The position numbers and the translations under genes are program-made. 64,000 nt of DNA, from contig JAVYIG010006543.1 in assembly GCA_035222895.1 (NCBI GenBank), positions 1 through 64,000 of the forward strand, given 5' to 3'. How positions within the stretch are numbered: the stretch's first letter is position 1; each line of letters opens with the position of its first letter. A model generated the notes under the pieces. It was not told the origin of the DNA. It saw nothing but the letters and a program-made list of their open reading frames with translations, and made no database searches. Source of the DNA: Strongylocentrotus droebachiensis (Eukaryota; Echinodermata; Echinoidea; Camarodonta; Strongylocentrotidae). This document shows, in pieces, positions 11,501 through 26,500 of the stretch.

Positions 11501-14500
11501 TTTAAGGTATGATAATGACTGGAATGATTCATCCTGATTAAAGCGATTCAGCTTTTGGTGCTGAGGTGTCTCATGCCATTTCTGCGTCCAATTTCATGCC
11601 ATTTCTACGTCCATTTTCACCTTCATTTCACGAACAAATGAAAGAAATTTGTTTTAGTGACATTTTTTTCTTCTGGCAGTGGCACAATACGTTTTGTGAA
11701 GTGATGAGATACATGTATGTCCAACAAATATATTTTCTTTCTAAGGCCACGTTTTTGAAAAAAGATGCTAACATTAAAAGAGATATTTAATTCATTTACT
11801 TCAATTGAATTATGTTTTAATAGTTTTTCAAATGAAGGAATTCATTCCTGAACTGTCATTATTTGTGTTTAGAAAGCCATTTTCCTCATCCCTTTTATCC
11901 CATTTATTGTCTTTGGAACTCAATTTGCACAGATATCAACATTTGTTCTCATGATCCTTGTGAGAATGGAGGAACTTGCAGTGATGGAGTGAACACCTTT
12001 ACTTGTGCCTGCGATCCTGGCTATACTGGGCCTACATGCGGAACAGGTAAGATATAGAGTCAAAGCAGATTCCATACCTACACTTTTTTTATAAAGTAAT
12101 TGCTCCTCGTTCATCAAGACATTATAGATAAAGAGCAAACAGGGAATAGAAAGTTTAGGGAATTTAATCACCTAAATAAAAGAAATAGAAATAGATTTCT
12201 TTCCTACCTTGTCTCGTAGAAACACCTGTTGAGTACAGATACTTGGAACATATATTATATCACAAGTAGTAGTTCAAATATTGCACAGCACCCGTAGAAA
12301 GAATATGTAAGACCATGTACAAAGTAATGACGCTTCTTCGCGAATTAAGTAAAGAAGAAGAAACTTATAATCTCTATAAAGTAATAAGGCCTCAGAACCG
12401 AGTAGAGAAACAAGCGAAGAAATAGGACAAGAATTAAGATGAAGCTGAATTAGCTTTGCTGTAGATCGATCGACTCTCTAGAATAGGTGTGCTCTATATG
12501 AACAGCTCAGGAGAAGTGATGAAAATAGGTGTGGCAAATAAAGCAAGCAAGTGTAATGTACCTGTACAGTATAAGCTATACCAGTAAATTAGGTGGTTGC
12601 ACATCCCAACCCATAGGGTATGGAATGTGCTTGCCAGAGTAAGTATTTGTGGCACTCTAGTAATGCAACAGGTGTCACTAAAGAAATGAGTGACAATGGA
12701 ATAAAAGGCTAGACTTCAAGCCACACAATAAAGACAAGACAATAATATTTACAAATGCAAAGTTCTCCAAAGGTCAAGTCACTACAGTAGCTCCCCTCTA
12801 GATTTGTTGTCGAATGAAAAGTAGCAACAAATCGATGAGGAAATATAGACCTACATGCATGTTGACTTGAAAATACGAAAATATGGTAATACTGTTGAAA
12901 CACAGTAAGTTTAATATGCTTCACCCGACTTCGAAAAAGTCCACGAACCTCACTGGCCATCTAACTTGACGACCAGACCTGGTCTTTCGAATCTCAGGAG
13001 TGTTCTGCTTCAGTGCAGGATCCAATGCTAACGGTGCAGGATCCAGTGCTAACGGAGCAGGATCCAGTGCTAACGGAGCAGGATCCAGTGCTAACGGAGC
13101 AGGATCCAGTGCTAAGTCTGCGGAGGTGGATTGCCGAGGGACTTGGATAGGTGGATCTTGACCCTTCCTAGATTGAGCAGGGAGATCTTGCTCCATGAAA
13201 GCTGGTTTAAGTCTCTCAACACTGACAGTTTCACGTTTACCATTGTAATCAATAGTAAAAAACTTGTCAGAGCGTTGAAGGACTCGAAAAGGCCCCCTGT
13301 AAGGAGGTTGAAGGGGCCCCTTGACTGCATCAACCCTCAAAAAGACGTGGGATGAGGAATGCAACTCTGGGTGTACCTGTGTAGGGGTAGCTCGTTGCTT
13401 GCGAGTAGGGGTGGGATGTAATTCACGCATCAGTCTCTTCAGTCTGTGGGCGTAATTAGCTGGATCGCCAGCAGAGTCAGTCTGTGAAGGAGACACCAAA
13501 TTGGGCCGGTAGCATGACCGTAGTACCAAAAACGAGTTCTGCTGCGGAACATCCCAGATCAGACTTGATAGCTGTACGTATACCCAGCAATACCAAGGGA
13601 AGGACCTCAGTCCAACGGACTGTGTTATGCGCCTTGAGAGAGGCTTTGAGTTGCCTGTGAAAACGCTCAACAAGCCCATTGGCTGCTGGATGGTATGCTG
13701 TTGTGCGAATGCGTTTAGTGCCAAGAAGATTAGTGAGAGCAAGGAAGAGTGCTGACTCAAATTGTCTACCCCTGTCTGTAGTAAGAGTAGTTGGAGCACC
13801 AAACACCGCTACCCATCTGGCCACAAAAGTACGTGCTACAGTATCCGCAGTGATATCTGGGATAGGTATAGCTTCTGGCCATCTGGTGTAACGATCCACA
13901 CAAGTAAGAAGGTACGTGTTACCCTCTGAAGTAGGAAGTGGGCCTACAAGATCGATGTGCACATGAGAGAAACGTGCATCAGGTGAGGTAAAAGTGCCAA
14001 GTGGAACTTTTGTGTGTTTATGCACCTTGCATCTCTGGCATTCAAGACATGTTCTGGCCCATTTCCTGATATCATGATTAATACCAGGCCAAACGAAACG
14101 TTCCGTGATGAGCTTTTGAGTGGCCCTGATCCCAGGATGGGATAGTCCGTGGAGGGCGTCAAAAATAGCTCGTCTGTGTTTGACTGGAACAAGGGGTCTA
14201 GCAACACCTGTCGAAACATCACATAGCATGGTAGTAAGAGAACCAGGAAGCGATATAGACTTGAGCTGAAGCGAGGAGTCCTGTACCTCACTATCATCCT
14301 CTTGATCTTTCGCAATGGCTGCAAAATCTATGACCGAAGATGAATCAACTCTGTCGATACACAGACGGGAGAGAGCGTCTGCTGCTGTGTTCTCCCTTCC
14401 TGCTATGTGGTGTATCTCAGATGTGTATTGGGATATGAAATCAAGCTGGCGGATTTCACGAGGTGAGTGTCGGTCAGGCTTTGAATTCAAAGCATGGGTG

Positions 14501-17500
14501 AGAGGTTTGTGATCCGTGTAGATGGTAAATGTGCGACCTTCAAGTAGATGTCGAAAGTGCTTTACACCGAGGTAGGCTGCTAACAGTTCCCGACCGAAAG
14601 TGCTGTACTTAGTCTCGGCAGGCTGTAGTCTCTTAGAAAAGAAAGCCAACGGTTGCCAAATACCATCTACCAGCTGTTGGATAGTTCCCCCAACTCCCAC
14701 ATCAGATGCATCAACCAACAGGCATAGAGGAACATCAATTCTAGGATGAACTAAAACTGCAGCGTTAGCTAACTGATCTTTAGCCTGATTGAAAGCAGAA
14801 AGTTCTTGTTCACCTAGGGTGATTGGTTGGTTCTTCTTCAATCTATTTTTCAACAGATCCGTGAGAGGCTGGAGTACTTCTGCACACCGCGGAATGAACC
14901 GTCTGTAGAAATTGATCAGCCCGAGGAACTCTCGTAGTTTGGTAAGTGATGTAGGTATCGGAAAATCACGGATGATCTTCACCTTGTCACTAAGTGGCTG
15001 TATTCCTTCCGAGTCAACTTTATGCCCTAGAAAGGACAGTAAAGGTACTCCGAACTGACACTTAGCGGGGTTGAGAATGATTCCATACTCTTGCAGGCGG
15101 TCAAAGAGTAAACGGAGATGTGTCTCGTGTTCGTCTTTGGTAGTACTAGCTACAAGAATATCGTCTAGATAAACATAGACGAAAGGAAGACCGCGAGTGA
15201 CATCATCCATCAATCTTTGGAATGTCTGAGCTGCATTGCGAAGGCCAAACGGCATCCTAACAAACTCGAATAATCCAAAAGGGGTGGTTATAGCTGTCTT
15301 GTGGATATCGCTAGGCTCGACTGGGATCTGATGATATGCCCTGATGAGATCAATCTTGGAAAAGATTGTCTTGCCACTAAGTGACGCAGAGAAATCTTGC
15401 AAATGAGGAATAGGGTATCTATCAGGAATAGTACGAGCATTAAGCATGCGATAATCTCCACAAGGCCGCCAGTCCCCTGGTGTCTTCTTCGGAACCATGT
15501 GCAAGGGACTTGACCAGTTGCTATCAGATTGACTGATAATGCCGAGTTCAAGCATGTGTTCAAACTCTGCCTTGGCAATCTGCTGCCGATCCGGAGCAAG
15601 CCGACGAGGGCGAGCTGAAGCAGGTGGGCCTCGAGTTTGGATATGGTGGGTGGTTGTATGCTTGACTTCTGAGTGCTTGTACACTGGCCGGGTGATGTCA
15701 GGATACTCACGAAGAAGGGAGTGGAAACGCTCCGAAGTATCTTGCTTGACATACACCGGGCTAATGATGCCTGTGTATGTACCGACTCCCTGTACTGTAA
15801 GAGTGGTGGTGGTGTCTATCAGCCGTCGATGTTTGATGTCGACTAATAGTCCATAGTTATCAAGGAAATCGGCTCCCAAGATAGGTGTAGGTATGTCCGT
15901 GACAACAAAAATCCAACGAAAAACTCGCCGCAACCCAAGATCAAGAGTGAAAGATCTCTGGCCAAAAGTCTTAATGGGTGACTTGTTAACAGCTTGAAGT
16001 TGGATATTTGTTGCACTTACCATTGCCGATTTTCCTAACATGGATTGAGGGAAAATACTAACTTCGGCCCCAGTATCAACAAGAAAACGCGTGCCTGATT
16101 GTTTATCATGAACAAAGAAAAGGCGACTGGGTTGAATGGTGCCAAGTGAATTAGTCGCCGCTATTCCTTGGCGGGCCCGTTTCCCTGGACATATCCAGGG
16201 CGGCTTTGTCCTGCTGAGTATGAACAAGGACTTATGCACTTCTGGGCTCGTTTGCCATGCTTCCAGTGGTACCAACATTCAGCCCCAGCATGTTGTTGAT
16301 GCCGACTCTGGCTACGGGAAGCTGATTGGCGAGGGCCGGAATTCTTCGGGCCTCGCTGTCGACTGCGACTTCTGCGGTCCTCCTGTATAGAACAAGTCAA
16401 GGCTTGCACCTGAGCAGCCAGTTGAGCAACCTGGGTAGAAAGTCGATGTACTTCACCAGAGTCATTGGGAGTAGCGCAAGCGTAAGTCTGCGCTGGCACT
16501 TCTTTAGGTAAGACATGAGAAATAGTAGGCGGACCAGCAACTTCAACAATTTTGTCGGCTAATGCCGCTAGCGCAACCAAGCTGACATCATCGCTTGTGG
16601 AAGCGAGAATCAACTGTACATTGGTTGGCAGGCGTTGCAAAAATAATTGCTTAAGTATACTAGTTTCCAAAGTATTAGAGCCTAATAATTGTTGCATTCT
16701 CCTAAGGAGTTGGGAGGGCGACCTATCGCCTTACTCTTCACTCGTCAGCAATTTGTTCAGACGCTTTTGCTCAGAGACAGAAGTTCGCTTAACCAGTGCT
16801 GCTTTTAGTATCTTGTACGGCTCTGTTTGGGGAGGGGCAATTAAAATATCGCGCACCTCTAGAGCTACCTCTGGTTGTAATGAGGCGACAACATAAGCAA
16901 ACTTTGTAGACTCAACTGAGACACCTCTAGTTTGAAACTGAGCCTCAACCTGAGCAAACCAAATATCAGGATCATGTGCCCAAAATGGTGGAAGCTTTAA
17001 ACTAACATATGAGACTTGAGGGGATGGCTCAGAAACCTCACTAGGTAATACATTGTTATCGGTATCAGGCATGATAATGACGATGACAAGGTAGATTAGA
17101 TCAACAGAAGAAAAAAAATCTGGATCACGTCGGGATCACCAGTTTAGGGAATTTAATCACCTAAATAAAAGAAATAGAAATAGATTTCTTTCCTACCTTG
17201 TCTCGTAGAAACACCTGTTGAGTACAGATACTTGGAACATATATTATATCACAAGTAGTAGTTCAAATATTGCACAGCACCCGTAGAAAGAATATGTAAG
17301 ACCATGTACAAAGTAATGACGCTTCTTCGCGAATTAAGTAAAGAAGAAGAAACTTATAATCTCTATAAAGTAATAAGGCCTCAGAACCGAGTAGAGAAAC
17401 AAGCGAAGAAATAGGACAAGAATTAAGATGAAGCTGAATTAGCTTTGCTGTAGATCGATCGACTCTCTAGAATAGGTGTGCTCTATATGAACAGCTCAGG

Positions 17501-20500
17501 AGAAGTGATGAAAATAGGTGTGGCAAATAAAGCAAGCAAGTGTAATGTACCTGTACAGTATAAGCTATACCAGTACATTAGGTGGTTGCACATCACAACC
17601 CATAGGGTATGGAATGTGCTTGCCAGAGTAAGTATTTGTGGCACTCTAGTAATGCAACAGGTGTCACTAAAGAAATGAGTGACAATGGAATAAAAGGCTA
17701 GACTTCAAGCCACACAATAAAGACAAGACAATAATATTTACAAATGCAAAGTTCTCCAAAGGTCAAGTCACTACAAAAGAAAGAAACATGCAGTCATTGG
17801 TGAGGAAAACCTCTGAGATTTGTATTGACTTACGGTCTCAAAGCCCGGATTGTAATACACACTTGTCTATTGTTTGTCCATCTTATAGGATCATTCGATT
17901 CTTTTTGCCTATTTGACCACCACTTCCTACATTTTTGCCATACATTGTCACGCATTAACTTACAGCCATCTTGAATGGACCTCGCCCTCTGGGACTTGAG
18001 AGTTATTTCATCCCAGATTCAAGTCTGACAGCTTCCAGTGAGTATAGTGCTGATCATGGTGCAAAGAGAGGTCGTCTTAACCTGGCCCGAGACGGGAACC
18101 TGAAGGGAGGCTGGATTGCACGAACAAATGATGCCAACCAGTGGATCCAGGTAAACAAATAATTTCTTAAGGACAATTCGGACACGAAACATTAGGCAAC
18201 TCTTATTTCTATGGCATGGGTTCATACCCCACTGCTGCCACCGTATCAGTAATGAAAGGGTCAACAGTCAAATTTTAGGCCACAGTTTGATTTGTATCCA
18301 TACACTGCCACAAAGTCTGTAATATGAGTCACCCGTCATTTCTATGCATGGCATGAATTTATATTCCACCGCTACCACCATGTCAGTAACGAAAGAGTCA
18401 ACAGTCAGTTATATGGCATATGGGTTCATATTCTACCGCCGACACCAGGTGAACAATGAAAGAGTCACTGGTCATTTCTATGGCACTATTCACTTACACT
18501 GTTAAAATTGTTTTTATTGGCCACTTTTTGAGGTGACATATGGGTTCGTAGATTTTCTGTTAACTATGTAGGTAAAGCTACTATAAGATTGTCAATTGTT
18601 ATTCACATCCAAGTCAACAATTGCTTTCATTTTTAAGGGCTTTAATCTAATTGTTCGATATTACTCAGAAATGAGATCGACAATCAAAGCATCAATGTGG
18701 AGAACTTCTAATTTAAATATTGCCCTTGGAGGGGCAGAGCTGCATGAAAACAAGGTAATGTCATTGATATGTGCAAAGAAAGGAACCGAATATTAGTATT
18801 TGTATTTAATCATATAGATTTGACACATTTTGGAAAATGCTCATTAGTTCAAAGTTTTGTCATGGAGATAGAAACAAATAGATAATCCAAGAGGATGAAC
18901 ATCAAGAAAGCTTCTTCCGATTTTTTTCTTTCTACAAGGTGGATCTTTTGGACCTTTACCGTGTCACTTCAGTTGCGACTCAAGGGCGACAAGATCACGA
19001 CCAGTGTGTAAAAAGCTACAAGGTTGCTTGTAGTACTGATGGCACGACCTTTCACACCGTACAGGACATCTCTACAAACCCTGCATATGACAAGGTAAGT
19101 TTGTTCTCTGATTATTCATTTTTTAAATATTACATTGACACTATTCTTGTAGGAATTTGAAGGCATTTAATATCTTTTTGATAACAATTAAAATATTTTT
19201 ATGTTACGATCCTTTCTTTTAAAGAAAAGGGCAATCGTTACCTCAGGAACACATATACAGTTTAGGTGAAGTATATACTATTCTGCTGATACCCCATTCA
19301 CAGTGGCCTCAAACACCGCGACAGCAGCGGGACTGTCCCGCTGCTGTCGCGGTGTTGTCTTCAGTGTGAAGGCTCGGACCCGTTATAAACTATCGCGGGA
19401 TAACACCGCCTAGCGATAACGCCGACACAAACTATCGCTAGGCACGCCTAGCTACAGCAGCGGGACAGTCCCGCTGCTGTCGCGGTGTTTACTCAGTGTG
19501 AAGGCTCTCCGCTATAACACCGCGACAAACACGTGTGATTTGTTTACTTACCTATCACTGACCTCTTTTCTCCAGCAATGGGGAACATAAAGTGAAATAG
19601 AAATAAAGTAACCAGTGGATTTAAATTGATTTTATTATTATGTAGATATTATAATTATCCCAATAAAAATATTTCACACTTCAAAAATTAAAATATTCTG
19701 ACTGGAAGCAATAAAAATGCTAGTTTTTTAAAAAGTAATATGATCGAGGATACAAAAAGCAACTTGACATGCTAGCGCGCGCAATTTCAAGCAATCGAAA
19801 ACCCCGCGCTGAAGTATTTCCGGTCATATCGGGGTCACTCGCGGGTCATGAGCCATGCATACACGTGTTTGTTACGGAGGTAATAAAAATCACCCGCTGC
19901 AGCGTGAATGGGTACATGATATTTATCCCGCTGCTGCAGCGGGATAACTTTTCTACTGTGAATGCATTTGTAGCGGTGTTATGGCGGTGTCGCCGCTCCG
20001 CTACAACGCCGCTACAAATTTCAAAACCACTGTGAATGGGGTATTAGTTACACAAAGTATAAGAGGACAAAACTATTAGGTAGGATTGTCAGAGCAAGTA
20101 ATGCACTTCAAGCAAAAAATCTTCAATCCATATCATGTGTCTTCCTATTTTATTACTAGGTCTCGAAAACTAGAAATTGATGTCATCAGAATTAAACTTC
20201 AAATAGAAACGAATGGACAGGCACCGGACATGCACAAATATGTATTATTCAGCATGCTTGTCAATTTGATTCTCTTTAGTTCGATTGCAATTGACCGCAG
20301 AATCATATGAATCATAATTCATTCAAAAGTGGATTAATTTTCCTTTTTCATTGAAGGTCTTCACCGGTAATGTTGACCGCAACACCATCGTGACCAACAT
20401 TCTGCCTGTACCCCAGATTTGCCGCTATGTCCGCTTGATGCCTGTCAAGTGGATCAATCGCATCAGTCTTCGTATGGAAATCTACGGTGTAGGCCCTGTC

Positions 20501-23500
20501 ATAGGTCAGTTTTAAAACTAGTGATACTCCCAACATGTTTTGCTCCATATTCAATTTCTCCTGCGACAATTACTCTGGGCCTTTTTTCACCAATAATAGG
20601 GGCATAGTGCTACGGTTATCATTATGTGATACGTACGTAGTTATATTTATCAACTACAGATATCGTCAAGATTTGTCTTTTTTAGGTGATAGTTAAGTAG
20701 TTATACGTATCACTTTTTGATTTCGTGAAGATTTTTCTTTATTATTATTCATTCTTCCTCGAATTTGTTCGCAGGATATCTCAAGAATGGATGAAGCCAT
20801 TGTCATGAAACTTATAACGATGATAGATCCTAGTTTAACTTAGAAGTGTGTAAATTTTCATTGACGCAAAGTTATTTTGACGTCATTCAGGCGCCATTTA
20901 AAAAAACAATAAACTCGTGATGATATCTTCACAATTGAAAGTGATTTCTCATTTATATTTATTATGATTAAGGTCAATAAACGCGAGCGTATGCGTAAGT
21001 CCGCCCTCGTCCGCGCGTCAACGCGCGTTCAAAATTTAAAATTGCTCCAAATCGTCTCAAATTCGTTTTACATACATTGCAGGTCATAACAAGTTCATTA
21101 TAGCTCTTTGGCATGCTTGGGGACCGCAATTTATTTTTCATATTTGAATAGAATATGAGTCGGAGAAATGATTTCATATCTCATATGGCCATTAAGTACA
21201 TCGTGACGTCATCACAATGGCCTTGGAACTCAAAATACGACTTTGTATATTATGACGTCAGCATATTTATAGAAAATTGAGTGTAAATCTTTAAATATTG
21301 ATCATTTTTCTCCCAATTGTTGATATGTTGTAACTGAAACAATTGTCAACATGGAATATGGTATTTATTTGTCATTTAAACAATGGCGTTATGGTCCACT
21401 CTTTCGATAAAAGGAGGTATGTCAATTTTCCCAATGTTGCGTGTATTCTCTAGGGGAGGTGACTTTTTTTCTGAAATCTTCATTGTACTTTCCAGTCTTG
21501 TTTGAGCAATATCTCGATATTTCGCTCGTTTTTCTGTAAGCTTCGGATATGTTCTAGCTAATACAATTCTCTACACGAAAGGTGCCATTTATTTGTTAAT
21601 CAGATGTTGGGATCATGGTGATATTTTAACTACACAATGTGATTTAAGAATCTCAATTTCCGTTTACGTGTAATGTCTGAGTGGATTTTGTTTGGTATAC
21701 TGGTCAAAGCACTTGCTCCCATTTCGGGGACCCAGATTCGATTCGCGATGGGTTAAACCTTTTTTTTATTTTATTGAAATCATAAAAACACGTTCTTTAT
21801 TATGTATATTAGAATACGTATTACCTAATTTGACAAGTGACAAATTTAAGTATAGTAATGCTTTGTTTTAGGATATGATAACGACTGGTAAGATTCATCC
21901 TGATTAAAGCGATTCAACTTTTGGTGCTGAGGTGTCTCATGCCATTTCTGCGTCCAATTTCATGCCATTTCTGCGTCCATTTTCACCTTCATTTCACGCC
22001 CAAAAGAAAGAAATTTGTTTTAGTGACATTTTCTTTTCTGGCAGTGGCACGCTACGTTTTGTGAGATGATGATATTTGTCCAAAAAAAAAAAAATTCTTT
22101 CTAAGGCCACGTTTTTTGAAAAAAGATGCTAACATTAAAAGAGATATTTGATTCATTTACTTCAATTGAATTATGTTTTAATAGTTTTTCAAATGAAGGA
22201 ATTTATTCCTGAACTGTCATTATTTGTATTTAGAATGCAATTTTGGTCATCCCTTTCATCCCATTTATTGTCTTTGGAACTCAATTTGCACAGATATCAA
22301 CGATTGTTCTCCTGATCCTTGTGAGAATGGAGGAACTTGCAGTGATGGAGTGAACACCTTTACTTGTGCCTGCGATCCTGGCTATACTGGGCCTACGTGC
22401 GGAACAGGTAAGATATAGAGTCAAAGCAGATTCCATACCTACACTTTTTTATAAAGTAATTGCTCCTTGTTCATCAAGACATTATAGATAAAGAGCAAAC
22501 AGGGAATAGAAAGAAAGAAACATGCAGTCATTGGTGAGGAAAACCTTGGAGATCTTTATTGACTTACGGTCTCAAGCCATGATTGTAATACACGCTTGTC
22601 TATTTTATGTCCATCTGATAGGAGCATTCGATTCTATTTGCCTATTTGACCACCACTTCCTACATTTTTGCCATACATTGTCACGCATTAACTTACAGCC
22701 ATCTTGAATGGACCTCGCCCTCTGGGACTTGAGAGTTATTTCATCCCAGATTCAAGTCTGACAGCTTCCAGTGAGTATAGTGCTAATCATGGTGCAAAGA
22801 GAGGTCGTCTTAACCTGGTCCGAGACGGGAACCTGAAGGGAGGCTGGATTGCACGAAGAAATGATGCCAACCAGTGGATCCAGGTAAACAAATAATTTCT
22901 TAAGGACAATTCGGACACGAAACATTAGGCAACCCTTATTTCTATGGCATGGGTTCATACCCCACTGCTGCCTCCGTATCAGTAATGTAAGGGTCAACAG
23001 TCAAATTTTAGGCCACAGTTTGATTTGTATCCATACACTGCCACAAAGTATGTAGTATGAGTCACTCGTCATTTCTATGCATGGCATGAATTTATATTCC
23101 ACCGCTACCACCATGTCAGTAACGAAAGAGTCAACAGTCAGTTATTTGGCATATGGGTTCATATTCTACCGCCGACACCAGGTCAACAATGAAAGAGTCA
23201 ATAGTCATTTCTATGCCACTATTCACTTACACTGTTAAAATTGTTTTTATTGGCCACTTTTTGAGGTGACATATGGGTTCGTAGATTTTCTCTTGTCAAT
23301 TATTATTCACATCCAAGTCAACAATTGCTTTCATTTGTAAGGGCTTTAATCTAATTGTTCGATATTACTCAGAAATGAGATCGACAATTAAAGCATCAAT
23401 GTGGAGAACTTCTAATTTAAATATTGCCCTTGGAGGGGCAGAGCTGCATGAAAACAAGGTAATGTCATTGATATGTGCAAAGAAAGGAACCGTTATAAGT

Positions 23501-26500
23501 ATTTGTATTTAATCATATAGATTTGACACATATTGGAACATGCTCATTGGTTCAAAGTTTTGTCATGGAGATAGAAAAAAATAGATGATCCAAGAGGACG
23601 AACATCAAGAAAGCTTCCTCCGTTTTTTTTCTTTCTACAAGGTGGATCTCTTGGACTTTTACAGTATCACTTCAGTTGCGACTCAAGGGCGACAAGATTC
23701 CGATCAGTGGGTAAAAAGCTACAAGGTTGCTTGTAGTACTGATGGCACGACCTTTCACACCGTACAGGACATCTCTACAAACCCTGCATATGACAAGGTA
23801 AGTTTGTTCTCTGATTATTCATTTTTTTAATATTACATTGACTCTATTCTTGTAGGAATTTGAATGCATTTAATATCTTTTTGATAACAATTACAATATT
23901 TTTATGTTACGATACTTTCTTTTAAAGAAAAAGGCAATCGTTACCTCTGGAACACATATACAGTTTAGGTGAAGTATATACTATTCTGCTTAGTAACACA
24001 AGGTATAAAAGGAAAAAACTATTAGGTAGGATTGTCAGAGCAAGTAATGCACTTCAAGCAAAAAATCCTCAATCCATATCATGTGTCTTCCTATTTTATT
24101 ACTAGGTCTCGAAAACTAGAAATTGATGTCATCAGAGTACAACTTCAAATAGAATCGAATGGACAGGCACCGGACATGCACAAATATGTATTATTCAGCA
24201 TGCTTGTCAATTCGATTCTCTTTAGTTTAAAATTGACCGCAGAATCATTTGAGTCATAATTCATTCAAAAGTGGATTCATTTTCCTTTTTCATTGAAGGT
24301 CTTCACCGGTAATGTTGACCGCAACACCATCGTGACCAACATTCTGCCCGTATCCCAGATTTGCCGCTATGTCCGCTTGATGCCTGTCAAGTGGTTCGGC
24401 TACATCAGTCTTCGTATGGAAATCTACGGTGAAGGCCCTGTCATAGGTCAGTTTTAAAACTTGTGATACTCCAACATGTTTTGCTCCATATTCAATTTCT
24501 CCTGCGACAATTACTCTGGGCCTTTTTTCACCAATAATAGAGGCATAGTGCTACGGTTATCATTAGGTGATACGTACGTAGTTATATTTATCAACTATAT
24601 CGTCAAGATTTGTCTTTATTAGGTGATACTTAAGTAGTTATACGTATCACCTTTTGATTTCGTGAAGATTTTTCTTCATTATTGTTCATTCTTCCTCGAA
24701 TTTGTTCGCAGGATATCTCAAGAATGGATAAAGCCATTGTCATGAAACTTATAACGATGATAGATCCTAGTCTAACTAAGAACTGTGTGAATTTTCATTG
24801 TCAACTCAAAGTTATCTTGACGTCATTCAGGCGCCATTTAAAAAAAAAAAAACTCGTGATCATATCTTCACAATTGAAAGTGATTTCTCATTTATATTTA
24901 TTATGATTAAGGTCAATACCTGGTCAATTACGGGTCAATAAACGCGAACGTATGCGTAAGTCCGCCCAGCCTCGTCCGCGCGTCAACGCGCGTTCAAAAT
25001 TTAAAATTGCTCCAAATCGTCTCAAATTCGTTTTACATACATTACAGGTCATAAACAGTTCATTATAGCTCTTTGGCATGCTTGGGGACCGCAATTTATT
25101 TTTCATATTTGAATAGAATATGAGTCGGAGAAATGATTTCATATCTAATTTGGCCATTAAGTACATCGTGACGACATCATAATGGCCTTGGAACTCAAAA
25201 TACGACTTTGTATATTATGACGTCAGCATATTTATAGAAAATTGAGTGTAAATCTGTAAATATTGATCATTTTTCTCCAAATTGTTGATATGTTGTAACT
25301 GAAACAATTGTCAACATGGAATATGGTATTTATTTGTCATTTAAACAATGGCGTCATGGTCCACTCTTTCGATAAAAGGAGGTATGTCAATTTTCCCAAT
25401 GTTGCGTGTATTCTCTAGGGGAGGTGACTTTTTCTGCAATATTCATTGTACTTTCCAGTCTTGTTTGAGCAATATCTCGATATTTCGCTCGTTTTTATGT
25501 AAGCTTCGGATATGTTCTAGCTAATACAATTCTCTACACGAAAGGTGCCATTTATTTGTTAATCAGATGTCGGGATCATGGTGATATTTTAACTACACAA
25601 TGTAATTTAAGAATCTCAATTTCCGTTTACGTGTAATGTCTGAGTGGATTTTGTTTGGTATACTGGTCAAAGCACTTGCTCCCATTTCGGCGACCCAGAT
25701 TCGATTCGCGATGGGTTAAACCTTTTTTTTATTTTATTGAAATCATAAAAACACGTTCTTTATTATGTATATTAGAATACGTATTACCTAATTTGACAAG
25801 TGACAAATTTAAGTATAGTAATGCTTTGTTTTAGGATATGATAACGACTGGTAAGATTCATCCTGATTAAAGCGATTCAACTTTTGGTGCTGAGGTGTCT
25901 CATGCCATTTCTGCGTCCAATTTCATGCCATTTCTGCGTCCATTTTCACCTTCATTTCACGCCCAAAAGAAAGAAATTTGTTTTAGTGACATTTTCTTTT
26001 CTGGCAGTGGCACGCTACGTTTTGTGAGATGATGATATTTGTCCAAAAAAAAAAAATTTCTTTCTAAGGCCACGTTTTTTGAAAAAAGATGCTAACATTA
26101 AAAGAGATATTTGATTCATTTACTTCAATTGAATTATGTTTTAATAGTTTTTCAAATGAAGGAATTTATTCCTGAACTGTCATTATTTGTATTTAGAATG
26201 CAATTTTGGTCATCCCTTTCATCCCATTTATTGTCTTTGGAACTCAATTTGCACAGATATCAACGATTGTTCTCCTGATCCTTGTGAGAATGGAGGAACT
26301 TGCAGTGATGGAGTGAACACCTTTACTTGTGCCTGCGATCCTGGCTATACTGGGCCTACGTGCGGAACAGGTAAGATATAGAGTCAAAGCAGATTCCATA
26401 CCTACACTTTTTTATAAAGTAATTGCTCCTTGTTCATCAAGACATTATAGATAAAGAGCAAACAGGGAATAGAAAGAAAGAAACATGCAGTCATTGGTGA

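Larger units (their letters stand above)
12154..17775 (-). mobile_element. Ty3/gypsy LTR retrotransposon, near-complete, antisense in intron
   Basis: 5,622 bp on the minus strand: 5' LTR 17143-17775, primer-binding site, gag, pol (protease, RT, RNase H, integrase), polypurine tract, 3' LTR 12154-12786. Flanked by the 4-bp duplication AAAG (12150-12153 and 17776-17779); the paralogous empty site is seen at 22508-22520. The LTRs have the same length (633 bp) and I count two differences, so the insertion is young. Gag has one in-frame stop and pol a frameshift, so this copy looks unable to move by itself. It sits between EGF 1 and module 2. Confidence 0.93.

Noticed and set aside
12154-17775. 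Endogenous retrovirus with envelope
   Set aside because: No open frame for an envelope lies between pol and the 3' LTR; only about 130 bp separate them.
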